Source of the DNA: Sulfurospirillum sp.
GTDB taxonomy: Bacteria > Campylobacterota > Campylobacteria > Campylobacterales > Sulfurospirillaceae
Assembly (NCBI GenBank): GCA_018058685.1
Contig: JAGOZL010000003.1
Span: forward strand, 1-50,834
Reading direction: 5' to 3'
DNA length: 50,834 bases
Within the stretch, counting starts at the first letter, position 1. Each line of letters starts with the position of its first letter. This document shows positions 42,336 through 49,882 of the stretch, piece by piece. The notes under the pieces were generated by a model. It did not search any database. It was not told where the DNA came from and saw nothing but the letters and a program-made list of their open reading frames with translations. Made by a program: the position numbers and the translations under genes.

Positions 42336-42375
42336 TTACATGTAAAGGGAATTGAGGGCACCCTTATGTTATAAT
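42336..42375 (+). promoter_or_regulatory. Promoter region of the ABC-F gene with intergenic palindrome
   Basis: A TATAAT box at 42370-42375 precedes the ATG at 42405. The second intergenic copy of the dispersed palindrome lies at 42336-42345, directly against the start codon of the minus-strand GH17-GT2 gene. It would fall in that gene's leader, at its ribosome-site position. Confidence 0.5.
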
Positions 42376-42404
42376 TCGCGAAAATTTAAGGTAAAAGAGA
42401 ATCA

Positions 42405-44000
42405 ATGGTTGAAGTTAATAATATCACGATGCGTTTTGCGCATCAGCTCTTGTTTGAAAATATCAATTTAAAATTGGACAAGGGAAAACGCTATGGTCTT
42501 ATCGGTGCAAATGGCGCAGGCAAGACTACTTTTTTAAAAATTTTATCACGGGAGCTTGAACCAACGAGCGGTAATATCTCGGTTGAAAATGGTTTGCGTG
42601 TAGGCGTTTTGAGTCAAAATCAATATGCCTATGAGAATTTTACACTCAAAGATGCGGTAATGATTGGCAATAAGCGTTTGTATGATGCCATTAAGGAAAA
42701 AGAAGAGCTTTATGTGACAGGTGATTTTTCAGACGATAAAGTCAATGACCGCTTGGCAGAACTTGAGATTATCTGTGCAGAAGAAGACCCGACCTATGAA
42801 GTTGATGTGACGATTGAGAAGATTTTGGCTTCTTTAGGGTTTCCTGTATCGATGCAAGAGAGTTTGATGAGTGAACTTACAGGTGGCGATAAATTTAAGA
42901 TTTTGTTGGCACAAGTGCTTTATCCAAAACCTGATGTCCTTTTCTTAGATGAGCCTACGAATAACTTAGACCTTGAAGCGATTTCGTGGTTAGAAGAGCA
43001 GTTGATTCGCCATGAGGGAACAATGGTGGTTATCTCTCACGATAGGCACTTCTTAAATGCCGTTGTAACGAATATCTTAGATGTGGATTTCAAAAAAATT
43101 CGTGAGTTTACGGGCAATTACGACGAATGGTATATGGCGGCTAATTTAATTGCTAAACAACAAGAGATGGACAGAGATAAAAAACTCAAAGAGAAAGAAG
43201 AACTTGAAGCCTTTGTAAGACGTTTTTCTGCCAATGCTTCAAAAGCAAAACAAGCAACATCACGTCAAAAGCGTCTTGAGAAGCTTGATATTGCTGACAT
43301 CCAAACTTCGTCACGACGTGATCCTAGTATCGTTTTTCGTATGGGACGCGATATTGGAAATGAAGTCTTAGAGGTTGAAGCTATCACAAAAAGTTATGGT
43401 GATAATCACGTCCTTCAAAACTTTAGCTTTAAGATGGAAAAAGGTGAAAAAATAGCACTTATTGGACACAATGGTGTGGGTAAAACAACCTTGTGTAATA
43501 TTTTGATGGAAGAGCTAAAAGCCGATAGTGGAGCAGTAAAATGGGGTGCGACTATTGTGCCAAGCTATTTTCCTCAAAACACGACCGATGTAATCACCGG
43601 TGAGATGCAACTTTTTGAATGGCTTCAGCAGTACGATGAGAAGAAAGATTTGGATGAGATTCGTAAATGTCTTGGGCGTATGCTTTTTTCAGGTGAAGAG
43701 CAAAAAAAGAGTGTGAGTAAACTAAGCGGTGGTGAAAAACACCGTATGATGCTCTCTCGTATGATGCTTCAAAAAGGAAATTTTTTAGTACTCGATGAAC
43801 CCGATAACCACTTGGATTTGGAAGCCATTATCGCCTTAGGCGAGGGATTGTTTAAGTTTCCAGGTAATGTTATTTGTGTGACACACGATAGAGAGTTGAT
43901 CGATGCGTTTGCTAATCGTATTATTGAAATTCAAAGCGATGGAACGTATATCGACTTCAAAGGTGATTATGAAACTTTTAGAGAGACATATGGCAGGTAA
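42405..44000 (+). CDS. ABC-F translation factor ATPase (YbiT-like)
   Basis: This 531-residue soluble protein has two ABC ATPase domains: Walker A GANGAGKTT near 36 and GHNGVGKTT near 353, signature LTGGDKFK and LSGGEKHR, Walker B DVLFLDEPTNNLDLE and LVLDEPDNHLDLE. A charged linker of about 80 residues lies between them. The length and motif spelling match YbiT more than EttA or Uup. ABC-F proteins act at the ribosomal E site and modulate translation. It overlaps a SUI1-domain gene by 11 bp. Confidence 0.9.
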   Translation: MVEVNNITMRFAHQLLFENINLKLDKGKRYGLIGANGAGKTTFLKILSRELEPTSGNISVENGLRVGVLSQNQYAYENFTLKDAVMIGNKRLYDAIKEKEELYVTGDFSDDKVNDRLAELEIICAEEDPTYEVDVTIEKILASLGFPVSMQESLMSELTGGDKFKILLAQVLYPKPDVLFLDEPTNNLDLEAISWLEEQLIRHEGTMVVISHDRHFLNAVVTNILDVDFKKIREFTGNYDEWYMAANLIAKQQEMDRDKKLKEKEELEAFVRRFSANASKAKQATSRQKRLEKLDIADIQTSSRRDPSIVFRMGRDIGNEVLEVEAITKSYGDNHVLQNFSFKMEKGEKIALIGHNGVGKTTLCNILMEELKADSGAVKWGATIVPSYFPQNTTDVITGEMQLFEWLQQYDEKKDLDEIRKCLGRMLFSGEEQKKSVSKLSGGEKHRMMLSRMMLQKGNFLVLDEPDNHLDLEAIIALGEGLFKFPGNVICVTHDRELIDAFANRIIEIQSDGTYIDFKGDYETFRETYGR

Positions 44001-44328
44001 GCAAGCCCCTTTTTCTTTAGGATCATCACTGGATAATGATGCTTCATGGCATTTGGAACAGGCGAAGTCTGCTCCAAAACCACAAGAGATAAAACTTCCT
44101 GCAAAGCATCTTTTGGTGTTGAAAATGGAAAAGAGGTTAGGGAAACCTGTCAGCCTTGTGGGGCCTTTTTTCCTCTTTGAAGATGTGATGAATGCGCTGT
44201 GCTCAAAAATCAAAAAAAAGCTTGGCAGTGGTGGTACATGTAAAGAAGCATGGATGGAGTTTCAAGGTGAATGTCGAGAAAAATTGCGTTCGTTCTTGGA
44301 GTTAGAAGGATTTCGATTTAAAGGCTAG
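43990..44328 (+). CDS. SUI1/YciH-family (eIF1-like) protein
   Basis: This 112-residue protein has a C-terminal half resembling the SUI1/eIF1 fold: HLLVLKMEKRLGKPVSLVGP, then IKKKLGSGGTCKEAWMEFQG and REKLRSFLELEGFRFKG (compare LKKxxGxGGxxKxxxIExQGD). The N-terminal 35 residues are flexible. Bacterial YciH influences initiation fidelity. ATG 43990 overlaps the ABC-F stop by 11 bp, so the two ribosome-related proteins are translationally coupled. The frame is open back to 43903 inside the ABC-F gene, which I reject. A one-mismatch palindrome lies at 44234. Confidence 0.8.
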   Translation: MAGKQAPFSLGSSLDNDASWHLEQAKSAPKPQEIKLPAKHLLVLKMEKRLGKPVSLVGPFFLFEDVMNALCSKIKKKLGSGGTCKEAWMEFQGECREKLRSFLELEGFRFKG

Positions 44329-44331
44329 TCT

Positions 44332-45243
44332 ATGACACTTATTCTTAATTCGCTTTTACCCATTTGTATCTTGATTTCAGTAGGGTATGCGTTTAAGTAT
44401 CTCAAGTTTCCTTCCACAGATTTTTGGCCGATGGCGGATAAATTTACCTATTATGTTTTGATGCCTTCTTTGCTTATTTATAAACTCTCTATTGCTAAAA
44501 TTGACTTGTCGCATACGGTGAGCCTTGTTGCAACCACGCTTAGTAGTATTTTTCTAGTTTTAGTTTTACTCGTACTACTCAATTTTTTACTTCACTTTGA
44601 AAACAAAGCCTTTACCTCAATTGCTCAAGGGGGGATTCGTTTTAACACCTATGTTTTTTTAGCATTTGTCGATACGGCTTATGGAGATAAAGGTTTAATT
44701 TTAGCGGCTATTGTGATGGCGTTTGCCATCCCTTTTATCAATGTTTTGTGTATCAGTGTATTTGCTATTTACACACGCAATGGTAAATTTTCACTGCTCT
44801 CTTTTCTTAAAACCATTATTAAAAATCCTTTAATTGGTGCATGTGTGATTGGCGGGGTGATTAACGCCACGGGATTACCGTTACCTCTTTTTGGACTAAA
44901 AGCGCTTTCTATTTTAAGCAATGCGGCACTTCCTATTGGTCTTTTATCGGTTGGTGTTGGGCTGGAGTTGAAGTATCTTAAGCATGCTAAAAAAGAGTTA
45001 GTAGTGGCAACGGTAACCAAGCTACTCTTATTTCCTTTACTCTCGTATGGTGTTGGTCTTTTATTTGGATTAAGTGGTATAAGCTTAAGTATTGCGGTTA
45101 TTTTTGGTGCAATGCCCACAGCAGTATCCGCATACATTTTGGCGCGGGAGCTCGGGGGAGATGTTTCATTGATGGCTTCGATTATTACGCTTCAAACCAT
45201 CGCATGTATGGGAACGCTTTTTTTCATCGTTCCCTTTTTATAA
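44332..45243 (+). CDS. AEC-family permease (auxin efflux carrier type)
   Basis: This 303-residue membrane protein has ten helices in two inverted halves, typical of the AEC family, which includes malate and malonate transporters. The first half starts LLPICILISVGYAFKY. The second contains ALPIGLLSVGVGLELKYLKH and the family-like IFGAMPTAVSAYILARELGGD. The substrate cannot be read from sequence. It follows the SUI1-like gene by 3 bp, with AAAGG upstream, and so may belong to the same operon. It is convergent with the selenoprotein gene 5 bp away. Confidence 0.88.
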   Translation: MTLILNSLLPICILISVGYAFKYLKFPSTDFWPMADKFTYYVLMPSLLIYKLSIAKIDLSHTVSLVATTLSSIFLVLVLLVLLNFLLHFENKAFTSIAQGGIRFNTYVFLAFVDTAYGDKGLILAAIVMAFAIPFINVLCISVFAIYTRNGKFSLLSFLKTIIKNPLIGACVIGGVINATGLPLPLFGLKALSILSNAALPIGLLSVGVGLELKYLKHAKKELVVATVTKLLLFPLLSYGVGLLFGLSGISLSIAVIFGAMPTAVSAYILARELGGDVSLMASIITLQTIACMGTLFFIVPFL

Positions 45244-45248
45244 CTTAA

Positions 45249-45494
45249 TTACATATTTTTTTGTTTTAAAAGAGCAACAATTTCTCCGATTTCAGGGAAA
45301 CGCTCAATCGGTGTTCCTATCTTTTCTGTTTTGGAAAAGAGGATAACATCATCAACGATGACATCAAAAAAGCCCCCTGTTTTTGGGGATAGGGTAATAT
45401 GTGAATCAGGATATGCTCGTTGGATTTCTTCTCTGACACGCAGAGCTCTTGGCATATACCCTCACTTAGTGCAGTAAACAATCTTTACATTCAT
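45249..45494 (-). CDS. SelW-like (Rdx family) selenoprotein, UGA decoded as Sec11
   Basis: Read from ATG 45494 this gives 81 residues: an N-terminal MNVKIVYCTK, then an in-frame UGA (45462-45464), then GYMPRALRVREEIQ and the rest of the SelW thioredoxin-like fold (SPKTGGFFDVIVDDVILFS, GEIVALLKQ). The UGA falls exactly at the second position of the CxxC/CxxU redox motif. AAAGGA lies before ATG 45494, and that ATG overlaps the stop of the EAL-HDOD gene (ATGA). A hairpin lies 16 bases after the UGA. A caller that ignores Sec would start at ATG 45455 and lose the active site. Confidence 0.87.
45431..45445 (-). promoter_or_regulatory. Candidate bacterial SECIS hairpin
   Basis: On the mRNA, CUCUG pairs with CAGAG around the loop CGUGU. 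The stem begins 16 nt after the UGA codon, so the apical loop lies about 21-26 nt downstream, within the range seen for bacterial SECIS elements. The stem is short, and lower pairing is not obvious by eye. Confidence 0.55.
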
Positions 45495-46744
45495 GATTTT
45501 TCCTTTAGCGTTTGATTAGTCTCTTCGACAAAGAGGTTTGCTTCATAGCAGGCCTCATAAAGAAGTTCTTTTTTAAAGCAAGGATTTGCTCCAAGTCTAG
45601 CGATAGTCTCATCAATATCATTAGAATGGTTCATCTCTTTAGCGACCCATAAAAGCTCACCCAAAGCACCTTCACCTTTTAAAAGAGCCAAACTAATCTC
45701 TTTGTCTAAGTGAATTTCTTCTAAAAACTCTTCCATAGAGATATGCAGATACGCATCAATTAACGAAAGACTTCCTGTTAAAAAAGCACGCGTAGCAAGC
45801 TCGTGATTATTGCATTTTAAGGCGAGGGCTTCCATAAATTTGGCTCTAAATTTTGCACTGTTAAAGAGTTCTTCTCCAAAAGGCACATTTCTTGGATTAC
45901 CATAAAGAAAAAGTCCAAGCCATGAGAGAAGTTTTTTAGGACCTAATAACGTTATCATTTGCCCAATATTGGTGATTTGTTGTTTGAAGTGGTATGCGCC
46001 AGAGTTGATATGTCTTAAAAGGTTGTAGACCAAATCTGGGCACATCGAAAATTTTTGAGAGATATGCTTAATCTCATCGGTTTCATGGATACAATTAATT
46101 ACTCGAATTGCATTAACGGTATTTGGCTCAATTCTTTTACCTGATAGAATAAGAGGTTTTTCAAAGAAATAGCCTTGGAAATAAGTAAAGGGAAAAGCTA
46201 AACAAGCTTGGTATTCTTCATGGGTTTCGATTTTTTCTGCGAGTAAGGTGAGGTTATACTTTTGAATTTTGGAAAGAGCTGAAGCAAGGTTAGGTGTTCC
46301 GATAGCTAAGATATCCACTTTAAGGATATCGATGTAAGGGAAAAGAGGCTCATACTGTTTAATCATCGCATCCGTACAGGCAAAATCATCGAGTAAAAAA
46401 CGATACCCTAAGGCGTGAAGGTGTTTAATACGCTCACACAAAGCTAATGTGACTTTCGTGTGTTCTAAAATCTCAAATCTAAAATGCTCTTTAGGAAGGA
46501 GTAAAAGCGCATCGCTGAATAAAATCGTTTCATCCACATTGATAAAGCCCATCTTTTGCCCAATGATGGTTTTGAGTCCTAGATTGTGAATGAGATTTGC
46601 TATGACACGCGCAGTTGCTTTTGAGTTATCCTCAAAGGTAGCGGCATTATTGATATCGCACGAACGATAGAGCAATTCATAAGCAAAAGAGTGACCATTT
46701 TTATCAAAAATCGGTTGTCTCCCTATATAGGTGTGCACACTCAT
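45491..46744 (-). CDS. EAL-HDOD signalling protein (YuxH-like)
   Basis: This 417-residue protein has an N-terminal EAL-type domain (about 1-200, starting YIGRQPIFDKNG) and a C-terminal HDOD domain (about 205-395). The catalytic EAL motif reads ELL (in FAYELLYRS), so phosphodiesterase activity is doubtful and the domain may only bind cyclic di-GMP or partners. Later positions include ILKVDILAIG and LAEKIETHEEY. Its stop overlaps the selenoprotein start, and it follows the Csd4-like gene by 12 bp. Confidence 0.88.
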   Translation of the reverse strand: MSVHTYIGRQPIFDKNGHSFAYELLYRSCDINNAATFEDNSKATARVIANLIHNLGLKTIIGQKMGFINVDETILFSDALLLLPKEHFRFEILEHTKVTLALCERIKHLHALGYRFLLDDFACTDAMIKQYEPLFPYIDILKVDILAIGTPNLASALSKIQKYNLTLLAEKIETHEEYQACLAFPFTYFQGYFFEKPLILSGKRIEPNTVNAIRVINCIHETDEIKHISQKFSMCPDLVYNLLRHINSGAYHFKQQITNIGQMITLLGPKKLLSWLGLFLYGNPRNVPFGEELFNSAKFRAKFMEALALKCNNHELATRAFLTGSLSLIDAYLHISMEEFLEEIHLDKEISLALLKGEGALGELLWVAKEMNHSNDIDETIARLGANPCFKKELLYEACYEANLFVEETNQTLKEKS

Positions 46745-46756
46745 CCTTTTATCGAA

Positions 46757-48073
46757 CTATTTTTTAGCTTTTTTGTCATCTTCAAATTTAATAGTAATCA
46801 TACCGCAAAACTTTTTATCTTTGTAAAATTGTACCATATAAGTTGTTTCAGCTTTATCAATTGCATAGCTTTTCACAATATCTTTGGCTTCAATTTTAAG
46901 ACCACCTTCACTGACGACACCCGCTTTTGAATAACCAATAACATTGATACGATAGCCATTAATGGGGTCTATTTGAAAAGAGTTTTTTGCATTGACCATA
47001 GCACCCATTTTGGCACTGATTTTCTTGCCATCAAGGTTTAGCCCAATTTCATTTAAAGAGTTATCAAGTTCTGCGTAATCTGGTTTTAATTTTGAGACGA
47101 GAATATTTCCGTTCATGATTTTATATTCATCTTTTTCTTTAATAACTGCGACTAAAGGGTTATTGCTTTTATAGATGAGTTTGTCTTTTTCCATTGGGAA
47201 AAATTTGATGTACGGTTTTAATGTGGAAAGGTCTAAGGTAATTTTCGTTGGGGGAATTTCTAAAATACCATCGTCTTCAAGGAGTTTTTTGATGGTGGTT
47301 TGATTGAGCTCAAAGGGGCGAGTAAATTTGATATTCATCAAATTCATAAACTCTTCAATGGTTTTGAGTTGGTAAAAAACCTTTTGGGATAAATCGGTGA
47401 TGTTTTTACTGGTTTCGATAGCAAAGGCTGGTTTGTTATTTTGAATGGCAAAGTAGGTTAAGCTTTGTTGCATCTCTTTGTCTTGCGTTTTAGTGTTGGT
47501 GTTTTTAAGGTTAAACTCATGCAAATCTTCAAAAAGCTCGACATTAGTTCCTTTATTGACTTTTTTTGCTATCTCGGCAAGATTTCCAAATTTTGCCCCT
47601 GAAATTTGTTGTTGGTCAATCACCGTTGCTTGTCCCCATGCCTTAGGATTAACATCTTTATTAATCGTTTGTTCACGGTAAAATCCTTTACCGTCGTGAA
47701 GATTCAAAATCAAATCAACTTTAGGGGTGAGAAGAAGTTTTTTGATGTCGGTAATAATTTCAAAATCTTTATCTTTACTCTCTATCTTGGCAAATTTACG
47801 GTTCATATCACCGTATGAGCCACGAGAGTTTTTAACGATGCTGTCAAAATTGAGATTGGGTACGACCCAGACATTGCCACTTTCAATTTTATAGTGTTTA
47901 GCTAAAAGCATGGGAGCAAAATAAGCACCCGGTTCGTCTCCGTGAATACCGCCGACAATTAAAAGCGTATGTCCCTCTTTGCCACTCTCTTTCTTAATCA
48001 AAGAGTAGTGAAGGTTTGCACTAAATGCACAGGTTGATAAGAGTAAAAGAAGTGTCGCCAGTCGTTTTTTCAT
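46757..48073 (-). CDS. Csd4/Pgp1-type peptidoglycan D,L-carboxypeptidase (M99)
   Basis: This 438-residue periplasmic metallopeptidase has a signal peptide (cleavage near residue 19, after FSA) and a zinc carboxypeptidase domain (LLIVGGIHGDEPGAY, with His44 and Glu47, and NLHDGKGFYRE for the third ligand). A C-terminal two-part domain typical of the M99 family follows. In Helicobacter and Campylobacter such enzymes trim tripeptides to dipeptides and give helical shape. Helicobacter Csd4 is known for a Gln as first zinc ligand, whereas here the position is His. The size equals that of Csd4. Confidence 0.87.
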   Translation of the reverse strand: MKKRLATLLLLLSTCAFSANLHYSLIKKESGKEGHTLLIVGGIHGDEPGAYFAPMLLAKHYKIESGNVWVVPNLNFDSIVKNSRGSYGDMNRKFAKIESKDKDFEIITDIKKLLLTPKVDLILNLHDGKGFYREQTINKDVNPKAWGQATVIDQQQISGAKFGNLAEIAKKVNKGTNVELFEDLHEFNLKNTNTKTQDKEMQQSLTYFAIQNNKPAFAIETSKNITDLSQKVFYQLKTIEEFMNLMNIKFTRPFELNQTTIKKLLEDDGILEIPPTKITLDLSTLKPYIKFFPMEKDKLIYKSNNPLVAVIKEKDEYKIMNGNILVSKLKPDYAELDNSLNEIGLNLDGKKISAKMGAMVNAKNSFQIDPINGYRINVIGYSKAGVVSEGGLKIEAKDIVKSYAIDKAETTYMVQFYKDKKFCGMITIKFEDDKKAKK

Positions 48074-48144
48074 GCGTTTTATGTACCATTTTTAATTTTT
48101 TTTACTCAGGAGTCTATCAAAAGAGAGATAAAAATAACCCCAAA

Positions 48145-48522
48145 TTACTCTAACTTTGATAACTTTTCTTTAAGAATAGTGACAAATGTTTCAAAACTTG
48201 GCAAATGCAGTAAACCTTCTCTTTGTTTCATTCCCCACATCGGTTCAGGAAAATGGGAGTCATTTCTAAATCGCGCCATCACATGAATATGCAAATGCGG
48301 AACATAGTTCCCAAACATCGCGATGTTCACTTTTGTGGGTTGATAATACTCAATCATCGTTTTTTCAACTATTAGCATGGCTTGCAACACTTTTTCTTGT
48401 GTCAACGCATCGCAATCGCTTAGTTCCTTGTAAGGCTTTTGTGTGAAAATTTTAATCCAAGGAATCGAAGACTCTTCTTTGAGAATATAAAAATAACTGT
48501 TTTCATAAAATTTGCTGATCAT
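48145..48522 (-). CDS. HIT family nucleotide-binding hydrolase
   Basis: This 125-residue protein has the histidine triad motif HLHIHVMAR (residues 76-84; the catalytic triad His-x-His-x-His) preceded by NIAMFGNYVP. HIT enzymes cleave AMP or ADP phosphoramidates and dinucleoside polyphosphates. The start overlaps the stop of the radical SAM gene (ATGA). The 71 bp after the gene up to the Csd4 start are AT-rich with no clear hairpin. Confidence 0.9.
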   Translation of the reverse strand: MISKFYENSYFYILKEESSIPWIKIFTQKPYKELSDCDALTQEKVLQAMLIVEKTMIEYYQPTKVNIAMFGNYVPHLHIHVMARFRNDSHFPEPMWGMKQREGLLHLPSFETFVTILKEKLSKLE

Positions 48523-49394
48523 AGTTTCTCCTTAAATCGTTCTTTGTAAAGGCATTTTTGACACAAGGTTTCTACCGCACATCCTGCTTTAAATCCTTTG
48601 CGTATTGCTTCAACTCTTTGAGAAGAGAGAATCTCATCTAAGCGATTTACATGTAAATCCCCTAGTGCGATGACACCGTCTTTATCCAAACAGCATGGCA
48701 CGACAGTCCCATCGGATAAAATACCAAAGTGTGAATCCATCCCTTGGCATGAGCCGTGCGATAGATGTGCTGAGTGAAGAGATGGCCATTCAAAATAGGT
48801 ATCAAAATGGAGTAAAATCTTTTCGTCTAGTCGTATGGATTTTGGTTTTTGAACGTATACGTCTTTTACATGTAAAGGGATAGAAAAATTTTTTTCAAAA
48901 AGTGCAAACAGCTGTTCGTTAAATGCTTTTTCGCTTTGTGCTTCATCGATATTCCACAGCCTTAGGTTGATGAATAGCTCTTTTCGTTTTTGGCTTTTGA
49001 GGGCGCATAGTTCTAAAATAGGTTTCATATAAGCTTCAAGGGATAAGGGCATATGGTTTTTATTGTAACTGTTGAGTGAAAAATTGATTTGTTTAATGAC
49101 AGGGTGCAGAAAGGTTGAAAGAGAGTGCTTGTTAAGATAGTAGCCACTGGTGGTGAGGGAGACTCTAAAGCCTTTTTGAAGTGTTGCATCTAAATAGGCT
49201 TGAAGGTTTGAAAGGGCAAGAGGGTCACCCACGATATGGTAGGCAAGCTCTTTGGTAAAAGGACGAAGTTCTTCTAAAACATGCTCAAAAAATGAAAGTG
49301 ACATGGTGTTTGTTGGGCGAATTTTTGGAGGGCAAAAACTGCATTGAAGTCCGCAAATGTTTGTCAACTCAATATAAACACGGTGAAATTTCAT
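48519..49394 (-). CDS. Radical SAM/SPASM protein
   Basis: This 291-residue enzyme has the S-adenosylmethionine 4Fe-4S motif CGLQCSFC (residues 14-21, Cx3Cx2C) and a C-terminal SPASM-like set of Cys (GSCQGMDSHFG, VPCCLDKDG, GCAVETLCQKCLYKE) for extra clusters. The substrate is unknown. SPASM proteins often modify peptides or proteins, but no small precursor gene is visible next to it. It is coupled to the cytochrome gene (TAATG) and to HIT (ATGA). Two palindrome copies lie at 48647 and 48866. Confidence 0.87.
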   Translation of the reverse strand: MKFHRVYIELTNICGLQCSFCPPKIRPTNTMSLSFFEHVLEELRPFTKELAYHIVGDPLALSNLQAYLDATLQKGFRVSLTTSGYYLNKHSLSTFLHPVIKQINFSLNSYNKNHMPLSLEAYMKPILELCALKSQKRKELFINLRLWNIDEAQSEKAFNEQLFALFEKNFSIPLHVKDVYVQKPKSIRLDEKILLHFDTYFEWPSLHSAHLSHGSCQGMDSHFGILSDGTVVPCCLDKDGVIALGDLHVNRLDEILSSQRVEAIRKGFKAGCAVETLCQKCLYKERFKEKL

Positions 49395-49882
49395 TACAAG
49401 CTGCCTAGCTTCATCTCTAAAAAGGCTTTACGTTTTTCAAGTCCCACATAACGCTTTAAAGTCAAATCAGGAAAAGCACCACCGAGTCCTTTACCATCAT
49501 TACCATGACAGCCACCGCAATTGCTGGTATAAAACAGCTCAGATTTAGCTCCCAATGCAGCATCACTGCTTTGGCGTTTTGAAAGTGACATGACGTAGCG
49601 AGCGATATTTGGAGCATCTTCAGGTGTGGCAAAACCTGCATCCATCACTCCTCCGCTAAAACCTAAAGTACCTTTTGAACCTTCGTTGATGATGCGAATA
49701 ATATAAGCTTCAACATACGCATCCGTATCAAGCTCACTGAGCTCTTTTTGAAGTGTGGCGATATCTTCACTAAGTTTAGGTTGTTCTTTATTTACATGTA
49801 AAAGTGGTTGAGGTTTTTTAGGCTCTTCGCAACCCACACAGGCAAGCACAAAAAGAAATAGAAAAGAGCGTTTAAAATTCAC
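49394..49882 (-). CDS. Periplasmic c-type cytochrome lipoprotein (single heme)
   Basis: This 162-residue protein has an N-terminal lipoprotein-type signal (VLAC15 or CVGC18) and a linker rich in Lys and Pro, then a helical domain. One heme-binding CGGCH lies near residue 117, in NCGGCHGNDGKGLGGAFPDLT. The Met ligand candidate is in FLEMKLGSL at the very C-terminus. The N-terminal half (GGVMDAGFATPEDAPNIARYVMSLS) resembles the second, heme-less or degenerate part of a diheme cytochrome such as the CcoP type. It probably transfers electrons in the periplasm. It overlaps the GGDEF gene by 11 bp and carries a palindrome copy at 49792. Confidence 0.84.
   Translation of the reverse strand: MNFKRSFLFLFVLACVGCEEPKKPQPLLHVNKEQPKLSEDIATLQKELSELDTDAYVEAYIIRIINEGSKGTLGFSGGVMDAGFATPEDAPNIARYVMSLSKRQSSDAALGAKSELFYTSNCGGCHGNDGKGLGGAFPDLTLKRYVGLEKRKAFLEMKLGSL

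Larger units (their letters stand above)
42..49801. repeat. Dispersed palindrome TTACATGTAA, 23 exact copies
   Basis: Exact copies start at 42, 852, 1620, 4298, 6256, 8526, 12019, 12166, 13045, 14811, 15115, 19000, 19322, 23507, 24367, 24690, 26689, 37944, 40840, 42336, 48647, 48866 and 49792. Thirteen extend to TTTACATGTAAA. The copies at 13045 and 48647 extend to a 16-bp palindrome GATTTACATGTAAATC. One-mismatch forms were noted at 7934, 15177, 35340 and 44234. A 10-mer with eight A/T and two G/C at about 40% GC is expected 0.1-0.2 times in this length. Twenty-one copies lie in coding sequence and two between genes (42 and 42336). The interval given spans the whole family. Its function is unknown to me. 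Confidence 0.95.

Noticed and set aside
14811-48875. Paired spacing of palindromes (about 220-325 bp for 14811/15115, 19000/19322, 24367/24690, 48647/48866)
   Set aside because: With 23 copies and a mean spacing of about 2.3 kb, several such close pairs are expected by chance.
42-49801. The repeated palindrome as transposon ends, MITE or CRISPR repeat
   Set aside because: The copies are only 10-16 bp, irregularly spaced, mostly within intact genes, with no flanking duplication or associated nuclease or transposase.
42-49801. The palindrome as an ordinary transcription factor operator
   Set aside because: Only 2 of 23 copies are between genes, so regulation of local promoters cannot explain most of them.
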